NCBI RefSeq assembly: GCF_014652135.1
Contig: NZ_BMYF01000009.1
Location: forward strand, 124,364-188,363
Origin: Mongoliitalea lutea
GTDB taxonomy: Bacteria; Bacteroidota; Bacteroidia; Cytophagales; Cyclobacteriaceae
DNA: 64,000 nt
Direction: 5' to 3'
Made by a program: the position numbers and the translations under genes. Under the pieces are notes generated by a model. It was given only the letters and a program-made list of their open reading frames with translations. It searched no databases and had not been told where the DNA came from. Of the stretch, positions 8,069-15,261 are shown in pieces (within the stretch, counting starts at the first letter, position 1; the number at the start of each line of letters is the position of its first letter).

Positions 8069-9848
8069 TCAAATACTGTTCAATAAAATAGTCCATTGAT
8101 TTAGCAAAAACAATTCTCTTTTTTTTCATGAGTTCCGATTCAGCAGGAAGCTCTTCCAACTTTTGAACCTCTTCCAATAAATTCATAGAATTTTTCAACG
8201 TATACAGCTTGAGTTGCTCGTACTTATCGCTGATCCAATAATCAGCAAAAGCTAGAGTTTTTGCGCCGCTAAATTTAGGCTGCAAACGGACTACATCTGG
8301 CAATATACCTTTACATATATTTCTAAAAACCGCCCTATTGTAAGGTTTGGGTTTAAACATATGGACAGGCAAACTGTAAACCGCTTCCAAAAGTCGTATA
8401 TCCGCCAAAGGATAAACCATATCGATTCCATACGTATTAGCAAATAGTCCTTCTGATTCGCATCGCAAGCAAATGTGGGTTTGGGTCATTTTAAAGCGTT
8501 GAAATTCTCTAAAGCTCGAAAAAAAAGGAAAAGCTTCATCTTCTTTCGATTCCTTTAAGGGATAGGTGCTCCTAAGAACAGAGCGCATTTCCTGCAAAGC
8601 GGAGAAATCAGAAAAAAAAGAGCCTTCTTTTTTCAACTTAAAATAGTTTAAAATTCCTTTGATGGCGTTCATCCTAAAATCCAAAAAATGTTGAATGAGA
8701 CCTTTGACATCTATTTTCGCGAGATATTCATAATAATATTTACCCCCCGAAAAGGAAACACCCTCATCCCCTGGGAATCCACTGAACATTACCTCCACAC
8801 CTTCCTTAGCGGCATTCATAAACAAAGTATCCTGCCATATACTAGTTTGAGAAGTGATTTCACCTTCGACAGCAAGGGTTCGGCCCAGTTCTTCCCAAAC
8901 ATTTTGATAATGAAACGATTCAATTAAATGATGATTGGCTCGATTCAAGTTGGCATAATCCAAAATCGCTTCTTGAGTCCGCTGTTCATCTACCAATTTC
9001 TCCCCATATTTTTTTGTCTCCTCATTCAAAACAAAAGAAAAAGTATGCAAGTCATCACGTGACATCAATCGGGATAGCAATACAGTTATTGCTGATGAAT
9101 CCATTCCTCCACTGAGTTGAGAACCTACCGACTGCTTTCCTTTAATTCTACAGGCAATCGCTTCAGAAAAAAGTTCACGCAGATACGTAAGATAATCTTC
9201 CTCCGTCTTGCAAAAGCTTAAATCAATACTTTGCAAATCCCAGTACTTTTTTTCAAAGAGTTTTCCATCATGACTAATTTCTAAAAAATGTGCTGGTTTT
9301 AGCCTTTTGATTCCTTCAAAAGAAGTCTTTTCAAGGGGATTATTGATTTTTTTCAACTCTCGAGCCAAAAAAATCTCTTGTAGCGATGGCTTAGTTGGCA
9401 ACAATCCCATCAATGAAGGGATATCAGATGCAAAGTAAAGATTTTTATGATCATTGAAATAAAATAATGGTTTGATTCCAATATGATCTTTTATTAAATA
9501 GCAATCCTTGTCTACAGTATTGTAAATCACACATGAAAAATCTCCTATAACATGCGTTAAAAAATCAACACCTATTTTTCCAAAACCCAATATCATAACT
9601 TGTAAATCACTCACTCCATCGTCGATAGTAAGGATCCTATGTAATGAAGAGCGGTTGTCTATCCTACAAAAACCGGTAGCTATCCAACGATCATCTGGAG
9701 TTTTAACCAATGATAGATCCGACGTCCAAAGTGAAAAATGTTCCGTTTGAAATGTTGCTGATGGCATCCTAACCAATTCATAATTGAATGAATCCAGTGT
9801 GATAATGCCTTTAAAATTACGCATGAGAATACTTTTTTTTATGTTCAA
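8034..9848 (-). CDS. Lasso-peptide cyclase (C protein), asparagine-synthetase-like
   Basis: The protein is homologous to asparagine synthetase B and is the expected lasso macrolactam synthetase. It would adenylate the Glu/Asp side chain of the core and join it to the N-terminal amine of core Gly1. The 604 residues have an N-terminal glutaminase-like domain with no Cys2 nucleophile, as expected for an enzyme that needs no ammonia, and the ATP pyrophosphatase loop SGGMDSS at 246-252 in the C-terminal domain. A true AsnB with Cys2 occurs elsewhere in the window (47596-49446), so this gene is not the housekeeping copy. The start may be Met1 or the internal MRNFKGIITL at residue 9. It begins the C-D-N-cysC string. 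Confidence 0.88.
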   Translation of the reverse strand: MNIKKSILMRNFKGIITLDSFNYELVRMPSATFQTEHFSLWTSDLSLVKTPDDRWIATGFCRIDNRSSLHRILTIDDGVSDLQVMILGFGKIGVDFLTHVIGDFSCVIYNTVDKDCYLIKDHIGIKPLFYFNDHKNLYFASDIPSLMGLLPTKPSLQEIFLARELKKINNPLEKTSFEGIKRLKPAHFLEISHDGKLFEKKYWDLQSIDLSFCKTEEDYLTYLRELFSEAIACRIKGKQSVGSQLSGGMDSSAITVLLSRLMSRDDLHTFSFVLNEETKKYGEKLVDEQRTQEAILDYANLNRANHHLIESFHYQNVWEELGRTLAVEGEITSQTSIWQDTLFMNAAKEGVEVMFSGFPGDEGVSFSGGKYYYEYLAKIDVKGLIQHFLDFRMNAIKGILNYFKLKKEGSFFSDFSALQEMRSVLRSTYPLKESKEDEAFPFFSSFREFQRFKMTQTHICLRCESEGLFANTYGIDMVYPLADIRLLEAVYSLPVHMFKPKPYNRAVFRNICKGILPDVVRLQPKFSGAKTLAFADYWISDKYEQLKLYTLKNSMNLLEEVQKLEELPAESELMKKKRIVFAKSMDYFIEQYLSEKNVHEAAGD

Positions 9849-10182
9849 AGATATTGCTTTCTTAGCGAACTTCCATTTGATTGTATGTGAAATGCGAAAC
9901 CTAAAACATTTTTATGAACAATTATAAATAAACTATACCAATGAAGTAAATGAAATAACAAATCAGATTATCTGCAATGATACCATCAGTGAATATTTTA
10001 ACTGTTGATAAGGGAGTAATTGTCCAGTTATCTGACCTTAGCGGACTTAAAACAAGCTTCGTGTATGCAGCGTAAGTGGTTATTAATGAAAAAGGAGATA
10101 TCCATTAAAAAAAATTTAGACTGAAAAATGATGGTTTAAACCCATTAGTTTTAGGAAAATCCATTACTTTTAAAGAAAAAAG
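9849..10182. other. Intergenic region between cyclase and SET-domain gene
   Basis: The region separates two divergent genes and should hold their promoters, though no clear box was found. A 32-codon plus-strand reading frame at 9977-10075 (starting MIPSVNILTVDKG) looks like a relic or a chance frame. I do not recognise it. The composition is slightly richer in GC than the precursor array. Confidence 0.4.
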
Positions 10183-10782
10183 ATGGCATTTCCAGATCAC
10201 CTACTACAAAAATTGCAAGACTTGCAAAATGAATTTCCAGCGTTAGTGAATCAGACAGTTCGATTTGGAGAGAACGTTTCTATCCAACCTACGACTACAG
10301 AGCTTGAACCAAAAAAAAGGCCTGAAAGGCTGATGGGACCCTCTGCAAAAATCCAAGTTAGACTGTCTCCAATACATGGTTACGGCATATTTGCAGTCAC
10401 AGATATCGATCAAGATGAGCTTATTGAGGAAAGTTTGCTGTTAGAACTTGGCCTTAGGAATAGACTGATTTCTGATCCGGTGATTAAAGATTATATTTTC
10501 ATAAAAAGCAATCCTGAAGAAGTACATGAATACGGCAGCAAGGTCCTACTTGGTTTAGGTTATCTAGGTATTTACAACCACCAAGACGAACCAAATGCTG
10601 CTAAAAAATTTGATTTCTTGCACAATATAGGAAGGATTTATGCTCGAAGACCCATCCTAGCTGGGGAAGAAATAGTTATCACCTATGGAAAACAATACTT
10701 TCGTAACAGGAAAATATTCTACGGATTGAGCCAACAAGTTCAGCAACTGATATTGAAGACAGATGAAAACGAGAAGATTTAA
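10183..10782 (+). CDS. SET-domain protein (putative protein-lysine methyltransferase)
   Basis: The 199-residue protein carries a compact SET domain at about 60-185. The N-SET part reads RLSPIHGYGIFAVTDIDQDELIEE. The catalytic core has YLGIYNHQDEPNAAKKF (in place of the classical NHSC) and GEEIVITYGKQYF (matching the EELxxxYG block). Such proteins use S-adenosylmethionine to methylate lysines, and small bacterial versions are mostly uncharacterised. It is the only plus-strand gene in the lasso region and converges on precursor A1 with 18 bases between the stops. It could be a tailoring enzyme or an unrelated passenger. The link to lasso maturation is positional only. Confidence 0.8.
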   Translation: MAFPDHLLQKLQDLQNEFPALVNQTVRFGENVSIQPTTTELEPKKRPERLMGPSAKIQVRLSPIHGYGIFAVTDIDQDELIEESLLLELGLRNRLISDPVIKDYIFIKSNPEEVHEYGSKVLLGLGYLGIYNHQDEPNAAKKFDFLHNIGRIYARRPILAGEEIVITYGKQYFRNRKIFYGLSQQVQQLILKTDENEKI

Positions 10783-10800
10783 CTATTGTATTGTCTACAC

Positions 10801-10917
10801 TTAAGAAGCTCCGCCAACAGGGATGGAACCATTAAGGTAATCTTCATACTTTCCTGCAATAGTACCTCCATTGATTTCAAATGAAAGCATCTTAGGCATT
10901 GTCCATTGTTTTTTCAT
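10801..10917 (-). CDS. Lasso-peptide precursor A1 (38 aa)
   Basis: The short gene encodes a leader MKKQWTMPKMLSFEING (1-17) and a core starting at Gly18. The core has Glu25 (core position 8) and Asp26 (position 9) as possible ring acceptors, then Tyr27 and a C-terminal tail PVGGAS. Trp5-x-x-Pro8 resembles the YxxP motif read by lasso RRE proteins. The C-terminal Ser fits the linked peptide kinase. The start was chosen at MKKQW, shared with all other precursors. A longer in-frame ATG at 11076 gives a hydrophobic extension found in none of the others. A TAnnTTTG-like box lies 18-25 bases upstream. Confidence 0.85.
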   Translation of the reverse strand: MKKQWTMPKMLSFEINGGTIAGKYEDYLNGSIPVGGAS

Positions 10918-10934
10918 AACTATTATATTTATAT

Positions 10935-10942
10935 CAAAAATA
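10935..10942 (-). promoter_or_regulatory. Possible -7 box of precursor A1 (TATTTTTG)
   Basis: The minus-strand octamer matches the Bacteroidota TAnnTTTG element and lies 18 bases before the A1 start codon. No convincing -33 TTTG was found at the expected distance, so the call is weak. Confidence 0.3.
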
Positions 10943-11066
10943 GAAATAAAAAGCATATTTCGTAAATAATAAGTAAAAAATTTAGTTAAAAAATATGAAT
11001 TCACTCCCATTAAAAAATAAAGCTTGTTATTTAGAGTCATAAATATGGGGAGTATCAATAAATAAG

Positions 11067-11107
11067 AAAACCCCATAAAAGCTAGCGAAAGCCAAATTCG
11101 GGGTTTT
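11067..11107 (-). terminator. Possible terminator hairpin between precursors A2 and A1
   Basis: AAAACCCC (11067-11074) pairs with GGGGTTTT (11100-11107) around a 25-nt loop. It lies about 120 bases after the A2 stop. The T-rich flank is short, so termination efficiency is uncertain, and the hairpin is symmetric enough to act on either strand. Confidence 0.4.
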
Positions 11108-11224
11108 ATATTTATGTTTTAATAAACGAGTAAGCTGATTTTCAGTAGACAAGGCCCTTGCCAAAATAGCACTTTTAAAATTACTTGCGCAAGACGCACT
11201 GATGAAGTGAATTAAAGCTTTTCT

Positions 11225-11335
11225 TTAGAAGCCGCCAACAGGTACATAATAAGATACATCTTCAGCTCTATTAACATCGGGTCCACCGTTTATCTGGATA
11301 GAAGTATTTTTTGGATTTGACCATTGCTTTTTCAT
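11225..11335 (-). CDS. Lasso-peptide precursor A2 (36 aa)
   Basis: This gene lies within a region with no longer ORF. It encodes MKKQWSNPKNTSIQING (1-17) followed by the core from Gly18. Glu25 (core 8) and Asp26 (core 9) can act as ring acceptor, and the tail contains Tyr29-Tyr30 and ends VPVGGF. It is the only intact family member that ends in Phe rather than Ser, so it may escape the kinase. The leader matches the other precursors at MKK, Trp5, Pro8, Ile15 and Gly18. The upstream 400 bases are one copy of the array repeat. Confidence 0.85.
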   Translation of the reverse strand: MKKQWSNPKNTSIQINGGPDVNRAEDVSYYVPVGGF

Positions 11336-11744
11336 AAGAAATAATTTATTTATTTTGTAGGTATGGCATTTTTATTAAAAACAATTTCCTAATATAATTA
11401 AATGAACACCTAGGTAAATGAAGGGTTTCTGAATATTTCTCTAAATAGGTTTATGCTATAAAAAAGTAAAAACTGTATGGAAAGACTTACAAGATTCCAC
11501 TACTAAGATAATGAGAACACATAATAAGAATCAGATGAAATCGATCCATCCCTTGCAGTTTCCTTAAAAAGTAACTTGGATACACTGCAAATTTGGATCA
11601 ACTTAATTTCAAGATTAATCCGAGGGTAGGTTGAAGGGTAGATTCTTAGGGGACAAATCTACCTTAGAAATTAAGGGAGTTTTCTTGTGTGTCAGTAATC
11701 CAACATACTAATACACAAGTTTGAAGCACTGTGAGATCAACTGA
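11336..11744. repeat. Array repeat copy 1 (upstream of precursor A2)
   Basis: About 400 non-coding bases are nearly identical to the region upstream of A3 (12141-12558), and in the part from about 11440 onward to 13246-13552. Shared stretches include CACCTAGGTAAATGAAGGG, GATAATGAGAACACA and ATTAATCCGAGGGTAGG. The copy starts right at the A2 start codon. Its far end lies where the stop of the next precursor would be expected by comparison with copies 2 and 3. It may hold the A2 promoter, but I see no clear -33/-7 pair. Confidence 0.85.
11637..11663 (-). other. Conserved stem-loop in array repeat copy 1
   Basis: GGTAGATT (11637-11644) pairs with AATCTACC (11656-11663). The stem is kept in all three repeat copies while the loop varies. 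It has no following T run, so it is not a classical terminator. Confidence 0.55.
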
Positions 11745-12029
11745 TACCAGGATGAAATTGGTATAGTATCAAAGATACAAGAATCACAACCAAGTACTGA
11801 TGCAGAAGAATGAACTTTCAAAGTATGCATCTCATAAACCCCATATTTCCATGTGGGCAAACACTTCGTGAAATTGCATCATGAAAAAGATGCGTATTTT
11901 GAACCTCTTTGGACTTTTAAATTGTGATGCAAGGATGTTAATATAATACACATATTTGTAACACTATATCCACTCGCCCTAAACATAAAATTAAAATAAT
12001 TCACTATTAGTGAGATAGGAAACTTCAAA
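11745..12029. other. Intergenic region between repeat copy 1 and precursor A3
   Basis: By analogy with the other two copies, a precursor gene would be expected just after 11744. No MKKxW leader or Trp-x-x-Pro core pattern is readable in any frame, so any former gene has decayed beyond recognition. The longer minus-strand frame here overlaps A3 and looks like chance. Confidence 0.5.
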
Positions 12030-12140
12030 TTAGGAACCAGTGGGAGGACCAGCATATGTATAGAATTCACGGGTATGCACAGTTGGTCCGCTATTAATCT
12101 GTACAATAGTTATTTCAGGATTTGTCCATTGCTTTTTCAT
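12030..12140 (-). CDS. Lasso-peptide precursor A3 (36 aa)
   Basis: The peptide has leader MKKQWTNPEITIVQINS (1-17) and a core from Gly18. Position 17 is Ser instead of Gly, which supports cleavage between 17 and 18. Glu25 is core position 8 and is the only acidic residue of the core, so it is the clear ring acceptor. The tail holds Phe26, Tyr27 and Tyr29 and ends GPPTGS with a C-terminal Ser. A 75-codon minus-strand frame overlaps the gene in another phase and has no family features. Repeat copy 2 begins at the base before the start codon. Confidence 0.87.
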   Translation of the reverse strand: MKKQWTNPEITIVQINSGPTVHTREFYTYAGPPTGS

Positions 12141-12558
12141 AAGAAATAATTTATTTATTTCGAAAATATGGCATTTTTATTAAAAACAATTTCTAAAGAT
12201 AATTAAATGATCACCTAGGTAAATGAAGGGTTTCTGAATATTTTTCTAAATAGGTTTATGCTATAAAAAAGTAAAAACTGTATGGGAAGTCTTACAAAAT
12301 TTAAGTACTAAGATAATGAGAACACATAATAAGAATCAGAAGAAATCGATCCATCCCAGGCAGTTTCCTTAAAAAGTAACTTGGGCCGACCACGAATTTG
12401 GATCAACATAATATCAAGATTAATCCGAGGGTAGGTTGAAGGGTAGATTCATATTGGACAAATCTACCTTGGAAAATAAGAGAGTTTTTTTCACGTAAGT
12501 AAATCAAAAAACTATCATACACAAGATACAATTACTGTTGAGAGATCACTTGATAATC
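12141..12558. repeat. Array repeat copy 2 (upstream of precursor A3)
   Basis: This copy closely matches copy 1, from AAGAAATAATTTATTTATTT next to the start codon through CACCTAGGTAAATGAAGGG to ATTAATCCGAGGGTAGG. It runs directly into the stop codon of the decayed precursor at 12559. Differences from copy 1 are scattered point changes. Confidence 0.85.
12442..12468 (-). other. Conserved stem-loop in array repeat copy 2
   Basis: GGTAGATT (12442-12449) pairs with AATCTACC (12461-12468). The loop differs from copy 1, while both stem arms are kept. Confidence 0.55.
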
Positions 12559-12663
12559 TTAGGAATCTGGTAGACCAAGAGTAATTGTAGACTCATTACT
12601 AGATGCTATACCAGCTTTAATTTGAAATATAGGCATTTCTGGGTTAAAATAAGATAAGAAGCT
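12559..12663 (-). pseudogene. Decayed lasso-peptide precursor
   Basis: Reading the minus strand from 12663 gives a 34-residue frame with the family pattern NPEMPIFQIKAG at positions 7-18, Gly18, a possible acceptor Glu24 (core 7) and a C-terminal PDS. The start codon is replaced by AGC and Trp5 by Tyr, and the usual MKK is lost, so the peptide would not be made or recognised normally. It lies at the same place relative to repeat copy 2 as A5 does relative to copy 3. A non-standard start is unlikely because no ATG, GTG or TTG lies nearby in frame. Confidence 0.7.
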
Positions 12664-13031
12664 GTGGATTCAGGAATTGCCGCAGAAAGTTCGTTTAAAG
12701 CAACCGGCACTCTAGAAAGTATCTTTATTTTTTTGATTTCAGTCAAAATCTTTAAGGGGAATATAAACGTAACAAAATTCAAAACTAACCTCCGTGATTT
12801 AAGAAGACCAAATCTTTTGATACTTAAAACAAATTATTTCTCTGAAAAAATGAATTTAAAAAAAATTAATGATGCATAATTAATTAAAATGGTTTTTCAT
12901 TTAAAAATTTACAACTTTCACCTGAAACATGAACTAGAATTTGTAGGCTTAAGTGTAACCCATAAGTAATTTTATTGCTACAACAGGAAAATAAAAAACT
13001 ATATTTAATATTCTTATATAAAAAATCTAAG
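12664..13031. other. AT-rich gap between decayed precursor and A4
   Basis: No precursor-like or other convincing gene is seen on either strand. Open frames on both strands here have no family features and are rich in Lys, Asn and Phe as expected of random AT-rich DNA. Confidence 0.5.
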
Positions 13032-13142
13032 TCAAGAACTTGAGATAGGGGAATAATAAATACCTCCTTCTTTTCCAGAAGCATCAAATCCACCAGCAAT
13101 TTCGATTAAAATAATTTCAGGTTTTATCCATTGCTTTTTCAT
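13032..13142 (-). CDS. Lasso-peptide precursor A4 (36 aa)
   Basis: The leader MKKQWIKPEIILIEIAG (1-17) keeps Trp5, Pro8 and Ile15, and the core starts at Gly18. Glu25 (core 8) is the likely ring acceptor. Asp20 (core 3) is too close to Gly1 for a lasso ring. The tail contains GGIYY and ends SPISSS, giving three adjacent Ser and a C-terminal Ser for possible phosphorylation. The ATG at 13142 is the only sensible start. Confidence 0.86.
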   Translation of the reverse strand: MKKQWIKPEIILIEIAGGFDASGKEGGIYYSPISSS

Positions 13143-13245
13143 ATGAGTTAATTTTCAACAAGTATAAGATTTTTTGCTTGAAAATGAATAAATTTTAAAA
13201 TGAAATAACCAATTGGGTAAATAAAATGTAGCTAGTTCTTTTCCT

Positions 13246-13552
13246 TAAAATAAACCCTATAAAAAAATAAAAACTGTAAGGGAAGTCTTACAAGATTTCA
13301 CTATTAAGATAATGAGAACACAAAATAAGAATCAGATGAAATCGATCCATCCTTGGCAGTTTCCATAAAAAGTAACTTGGGTCGACTACAAATTTGGATC
13401 AACTTAATATCAAGATTAATCCGAGGGTAGGTTGAAGGGTAGATTCTTAGGGGACAAGTCTACCCTAGAAATTAAGGGAGTTTTTTTTCACGTAAGTAAT
13501 TCAAAATATAAGCAACCAGAAGTTTTAATCACCGAAAGATCAATTGATAATC
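13246..13552. repeat. Array repeat copy 3 (between precursors A4 and A5)
   Basis: About 300 bases match copies 1 and 2 from the AAAAACTGTA segment through GATAATGAGAACACA to ATTAATCCGAGGGTAGG, and reach the stop codon of A5. The part next to the A4 start (13143-13245) has diverged from the other copies. Confidence 0.8.
13437..13465 (-). other. Conserved stem-loop in array repeat copy 3
   Basis: GGGTAGA (13437-13443) pairs with TCTACCC (13459-13465). Compared with copies 1 and 2 the lower arm has changed, yet one extra G-C pair forms at the base, so pairing is preserved. Confidence 0.5.
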
Positions 13553-13654
13553 TTAAGATACTGGATCTTTACCTCCCATGTATTCAAGACCAGGATCAGT
13601 ACCAGTATTTATTTGAATTATAACCATTTCTGGATTGGACCAAGATTTTTTCAT
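13553..13654 (-). CDS. Lasso-peptide precursor A5 (33 aa)
   Basis: The leader MKKSWSNPEMVIIQINT (1-17) has Thr at 17, and the core starts at Gly18. The core is shorter than in the other members (16 residues). Glu24 is core position 7, which gives a seven-residue ring if used. The tail has Tyr25 and ends KDPVS with a C-terminal Ser. The different ring size and short tail make it the most divergent intact member. A plus-strand frame covering it is an antisense shadow. Confidence 0.8.
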   Translation of the reverse strand: MKKSWSNPEMVIIQINTGTDPGLEYMGGKDPVS

Positions 13655-14282
13655 AACGATTTAATTTTAATTAGTAATAGATGTAAAATATTTAAATAGT
13701 AAATATAAATAGATTTTTTAATGTTCACACTCCTCAAACTTTTATACGCTAAACTTATCAAAATTTATGTTTGATCCATGGAAAATGACTGAAATTAAAT
13801 TTAACAGAAACTTTCTATCAGAAGTAACCTTATTCAATATAAGCAGGTTTACATAAACGTAAATTAGAAATCAAAGACCTCGAGCGATATGAGGAATTAT
13901 TAATGAAAACAAATAGTTTTCCAGAAAGGAAGGTTCATTATTTTAATTTATATTTCAAACCAATTTTCTTACAAGATATAATTATAACAAAATTTATCTA
14001 CAACTTCTACACTATGTAATTAAATGTTTTTTTTTATAAATGAAAACATTTATTTCTTTAAAAGAATAAACTTGAAAGAACTATCAATGAAACATGATCA
14101 ATTACTAATAAAAAGTGTAATACTTTTCAGTAAAAAAAGATGATACTGAAATTTCATGTATAGTAAAATTAAAGAACAACGCTTGATGTGTAGGACTACC
14201 CGAGAGAACGTATCGTATGATAGAAACTAAAAAAGTTCCTAGGTAGGAACTTTCTATGATTAGGCAACAAATAATTAACTTG
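13655..14282. other. Very AT-rich gap between A5 and A6
   Basis: No coding region or array repeat is recognisable. Apart from the terminator hairpin at 14229-14254 close to A6, I see only low-complexity AT-rich sequence. It should contain the A5 promoter, which I could not place. Confidence 0.5.
14229..14254 (-). terminator. Rho-independent terminator after precursor A6
   Basis: AAAGTTCCTA (14232-14241) and TAGGAACTTT (14244-14253) form a perfect stem, followed on the minus strand by a run of six T. It lies about 30 bases after the A6 stop, so A6 and any upstream genes reading into it would end here, and A5 would need its own promoter. Confidence 0.75.
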
Positions 14283-14393
14283 TTAAGAACCCACTACTGG
14301 ATAATAATTAGCTATTTCCGAAGGACCTGGAAGTTCTGTTCCTCCATTTATTTGGAAAGATTTCATAAAAGGTTTTGACCATTTTTTTTTCAT
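14283..14393 (-). CDS. Lasso-peptide precursor A6 (36 aa)
   Basis: The leader MKKKWSKPFMKSFQING (1-17) keeps Trp5, Pro8 and Ile15, and the core starts at Gly18. Glu26 is core position 9, which gives a nine-residue ring. Glu20 (core 3) is too near. The tail has IANYY and ends PVVGS with a C-terminal Ser. It is the precursor nearest to the B2 gene and is followed by a strong terminator. The ATG at 14393 is preceded by an A/T-rich leader without a Shine-Dalgarno sequence, as in all members. Confidence 0.86.
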   Translation of the reverse strand: MKKKWSKPFMKSFQINGGTELPGPSEIANYYPVVGS

Positions 14394-14532
14394 GTGTATT
14401 TGGTTTAATATAATGTTAACAATCGATTTAATTGAATAATATGTTTAAAAGCCCTATTGTTTTACACAAAAAAGAACTCAAAGTATTCTACTTCACTCTC
14501 TAGATCTGGAATTTTACAACATGCCCACATGG

Positions 14533-14958
14533 TCAGTGGACAAATAGCAATTGATACTCAGATTCTTTGCATGCCCCCGACACGAATCGGTCACCCACTT
14601 TGACCCAAGAATGACCTTCTATCTGAGGGAACTTTTTAACGCCTACATGATAAACATGAGGAATATGATAGCTATTTAAGATTTTTATAGCTTGCCATGC
14701 TTGATGCCTGCAAACATTTTCCCAAGGAATATATTTTGATCCTAGGTGTATCGCAAAAGCAATGTCCTTGACTAAGCCCACATCAATACCATTTGACTGA
14801 ATAATAGCTTTTTTCGGTGTATGACGACACAAAAATTCTGAAGAAGCTTTTGGGCTTTTCATCCATTCATAAATTTTTTTTTGGATAGACAACCATACTA
14901 CCCATGCAAATAGGTATTTCCTTCTGTAACTTACCCCGAAAAAGCTTTTAAGCTTCAT
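14533..14958 (-). CDS. Lasso-peptide B2 protein (transglutaminase-like leader peptidase)
   Basis: The 141-residue protein belongs to the lasso B2 family, which cuts the leader from the precursor. The expected catalytic residues are visible: Cys83 in ENVCRHQAWQAI, His116 in IEGHSWVKVGD and Asp123. Length matches stand-alone B2 proteins that work with a separate B1. The start overlaps the B1 gene by 11 bases, so the pair is translationally coupled. Together with B1 it forms the split B protein found outside the fused McjB type. Confidence 0.9.
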   Translation of the reverse strand: MKLKSFFGVSYRRKYLFAWVVWLSIQKKIYEWMKSPKASSEFLCRHTPKKAIIQSNGIDVGLVKDIAFAIHLGSKYIPWENVCRHQAWQAIKILNSYHIPHVYHVGVKKFPQIEGHSWVKVGDRFVSGACKESEYQLLFVH

Positions 14959-15235
14959 CTACCTCATTTTCTTTGATAAACCCTTTTTCTTCTAATATTT
15001 TCACCGAAGCTAGCAGTTGATCTATACAAACCTGTTCATCAACATCATATTCTTCTAATAATTTAGCTTTGATCGCTAACAAAGGTAACCCTTCTTGTAT
15101 AAGGAGAAAAATACTACAAAAGGTAGGGTTTAAATTTAAATACTCATTACTTTCTACATCATAAATGATTCCTTCTTCATCCAACTGCGTAAATAAAATA
15201 CGTTCATTGTTAACTGTATAGGAAATATTTTTCAT
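14948..15235 (-). CDS. Lasso-peptide B1 protein (PqqD-like RiPP recognition element)
   Basis: The 95-residue protein has the PqqD fold pattern: a beta hairpin around EEGIIYDVESNEYLNLN (21-37) and then helical parts ending in VKILEEKGFI. Such stand-alone RRE proteins bind the leader peptide and deliver it to B2 and the cyclase. The Trp-x-x-Pro motif in all precursors is the likely ligand. It lies 26 bases after the sulfotransferase gene and overlaps B2 by 11 bases. The start at MKNISY is the only close ATG. Confidence 0.9.
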   Translation of the reverse strand: MKNISYTVNNERILFTQLDEEGIIYDVESNEYLNLNPTFCSIFLLIQEGLPLLAIKAKLLEEYDVDEQVCIDQLLASVKILEEKGFIKENEVDEA

Positions 15236-15261
15236 AATTGCTAGTTTATTGTTTGTAGTGT

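Noticed and set aside
8034..9848. Housekeeping asparagine synthetase for the cyclase gene
   Set aside because: It lacks Cys2 and sits with B1, B2, exporter and precursors, while a complete AsnB exists at 47596-49446.
10918..11076. N-terminal extension of precursor A1 from an upstream ATG
   Set aside because: The extension is hydrophobic, and none of the other precursors has it. All begin at MKKxW.
11879..12106. A 75-codon minus-strand frame overlapping precursor A3
   Set aside because: It is out of phase with A3, has no family features, and A3 itself matches five other precursors.
12664..12879. A 71-codon plus-strand frame beside the decayed precursor
   Set aside because: Its Lys/Asn/Phe-rich composition is as expected for random AT-rich DNA, it has no domain, and it is opposite to all array genes.
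12884..13099. A 71-codon minus-strand frame overlapping precursor A4
   Set aside because: It starts inside A4 in another phase and encodes an unremarkable hydrophobic peptide.
11336..13552. Possible CRISPR or insertion-sequence explanation for the array repeats
   Set aside because: The units are 300-400 bases long, irregularly spaced and without transposase, terminal inverted repeats or short direct repeats.
13432..13623. A plus-strand frame across repeat copy 3 and A5
   Set aside because: The matching frame is not kept open in the other repeat copies, and it is antisense to A5.
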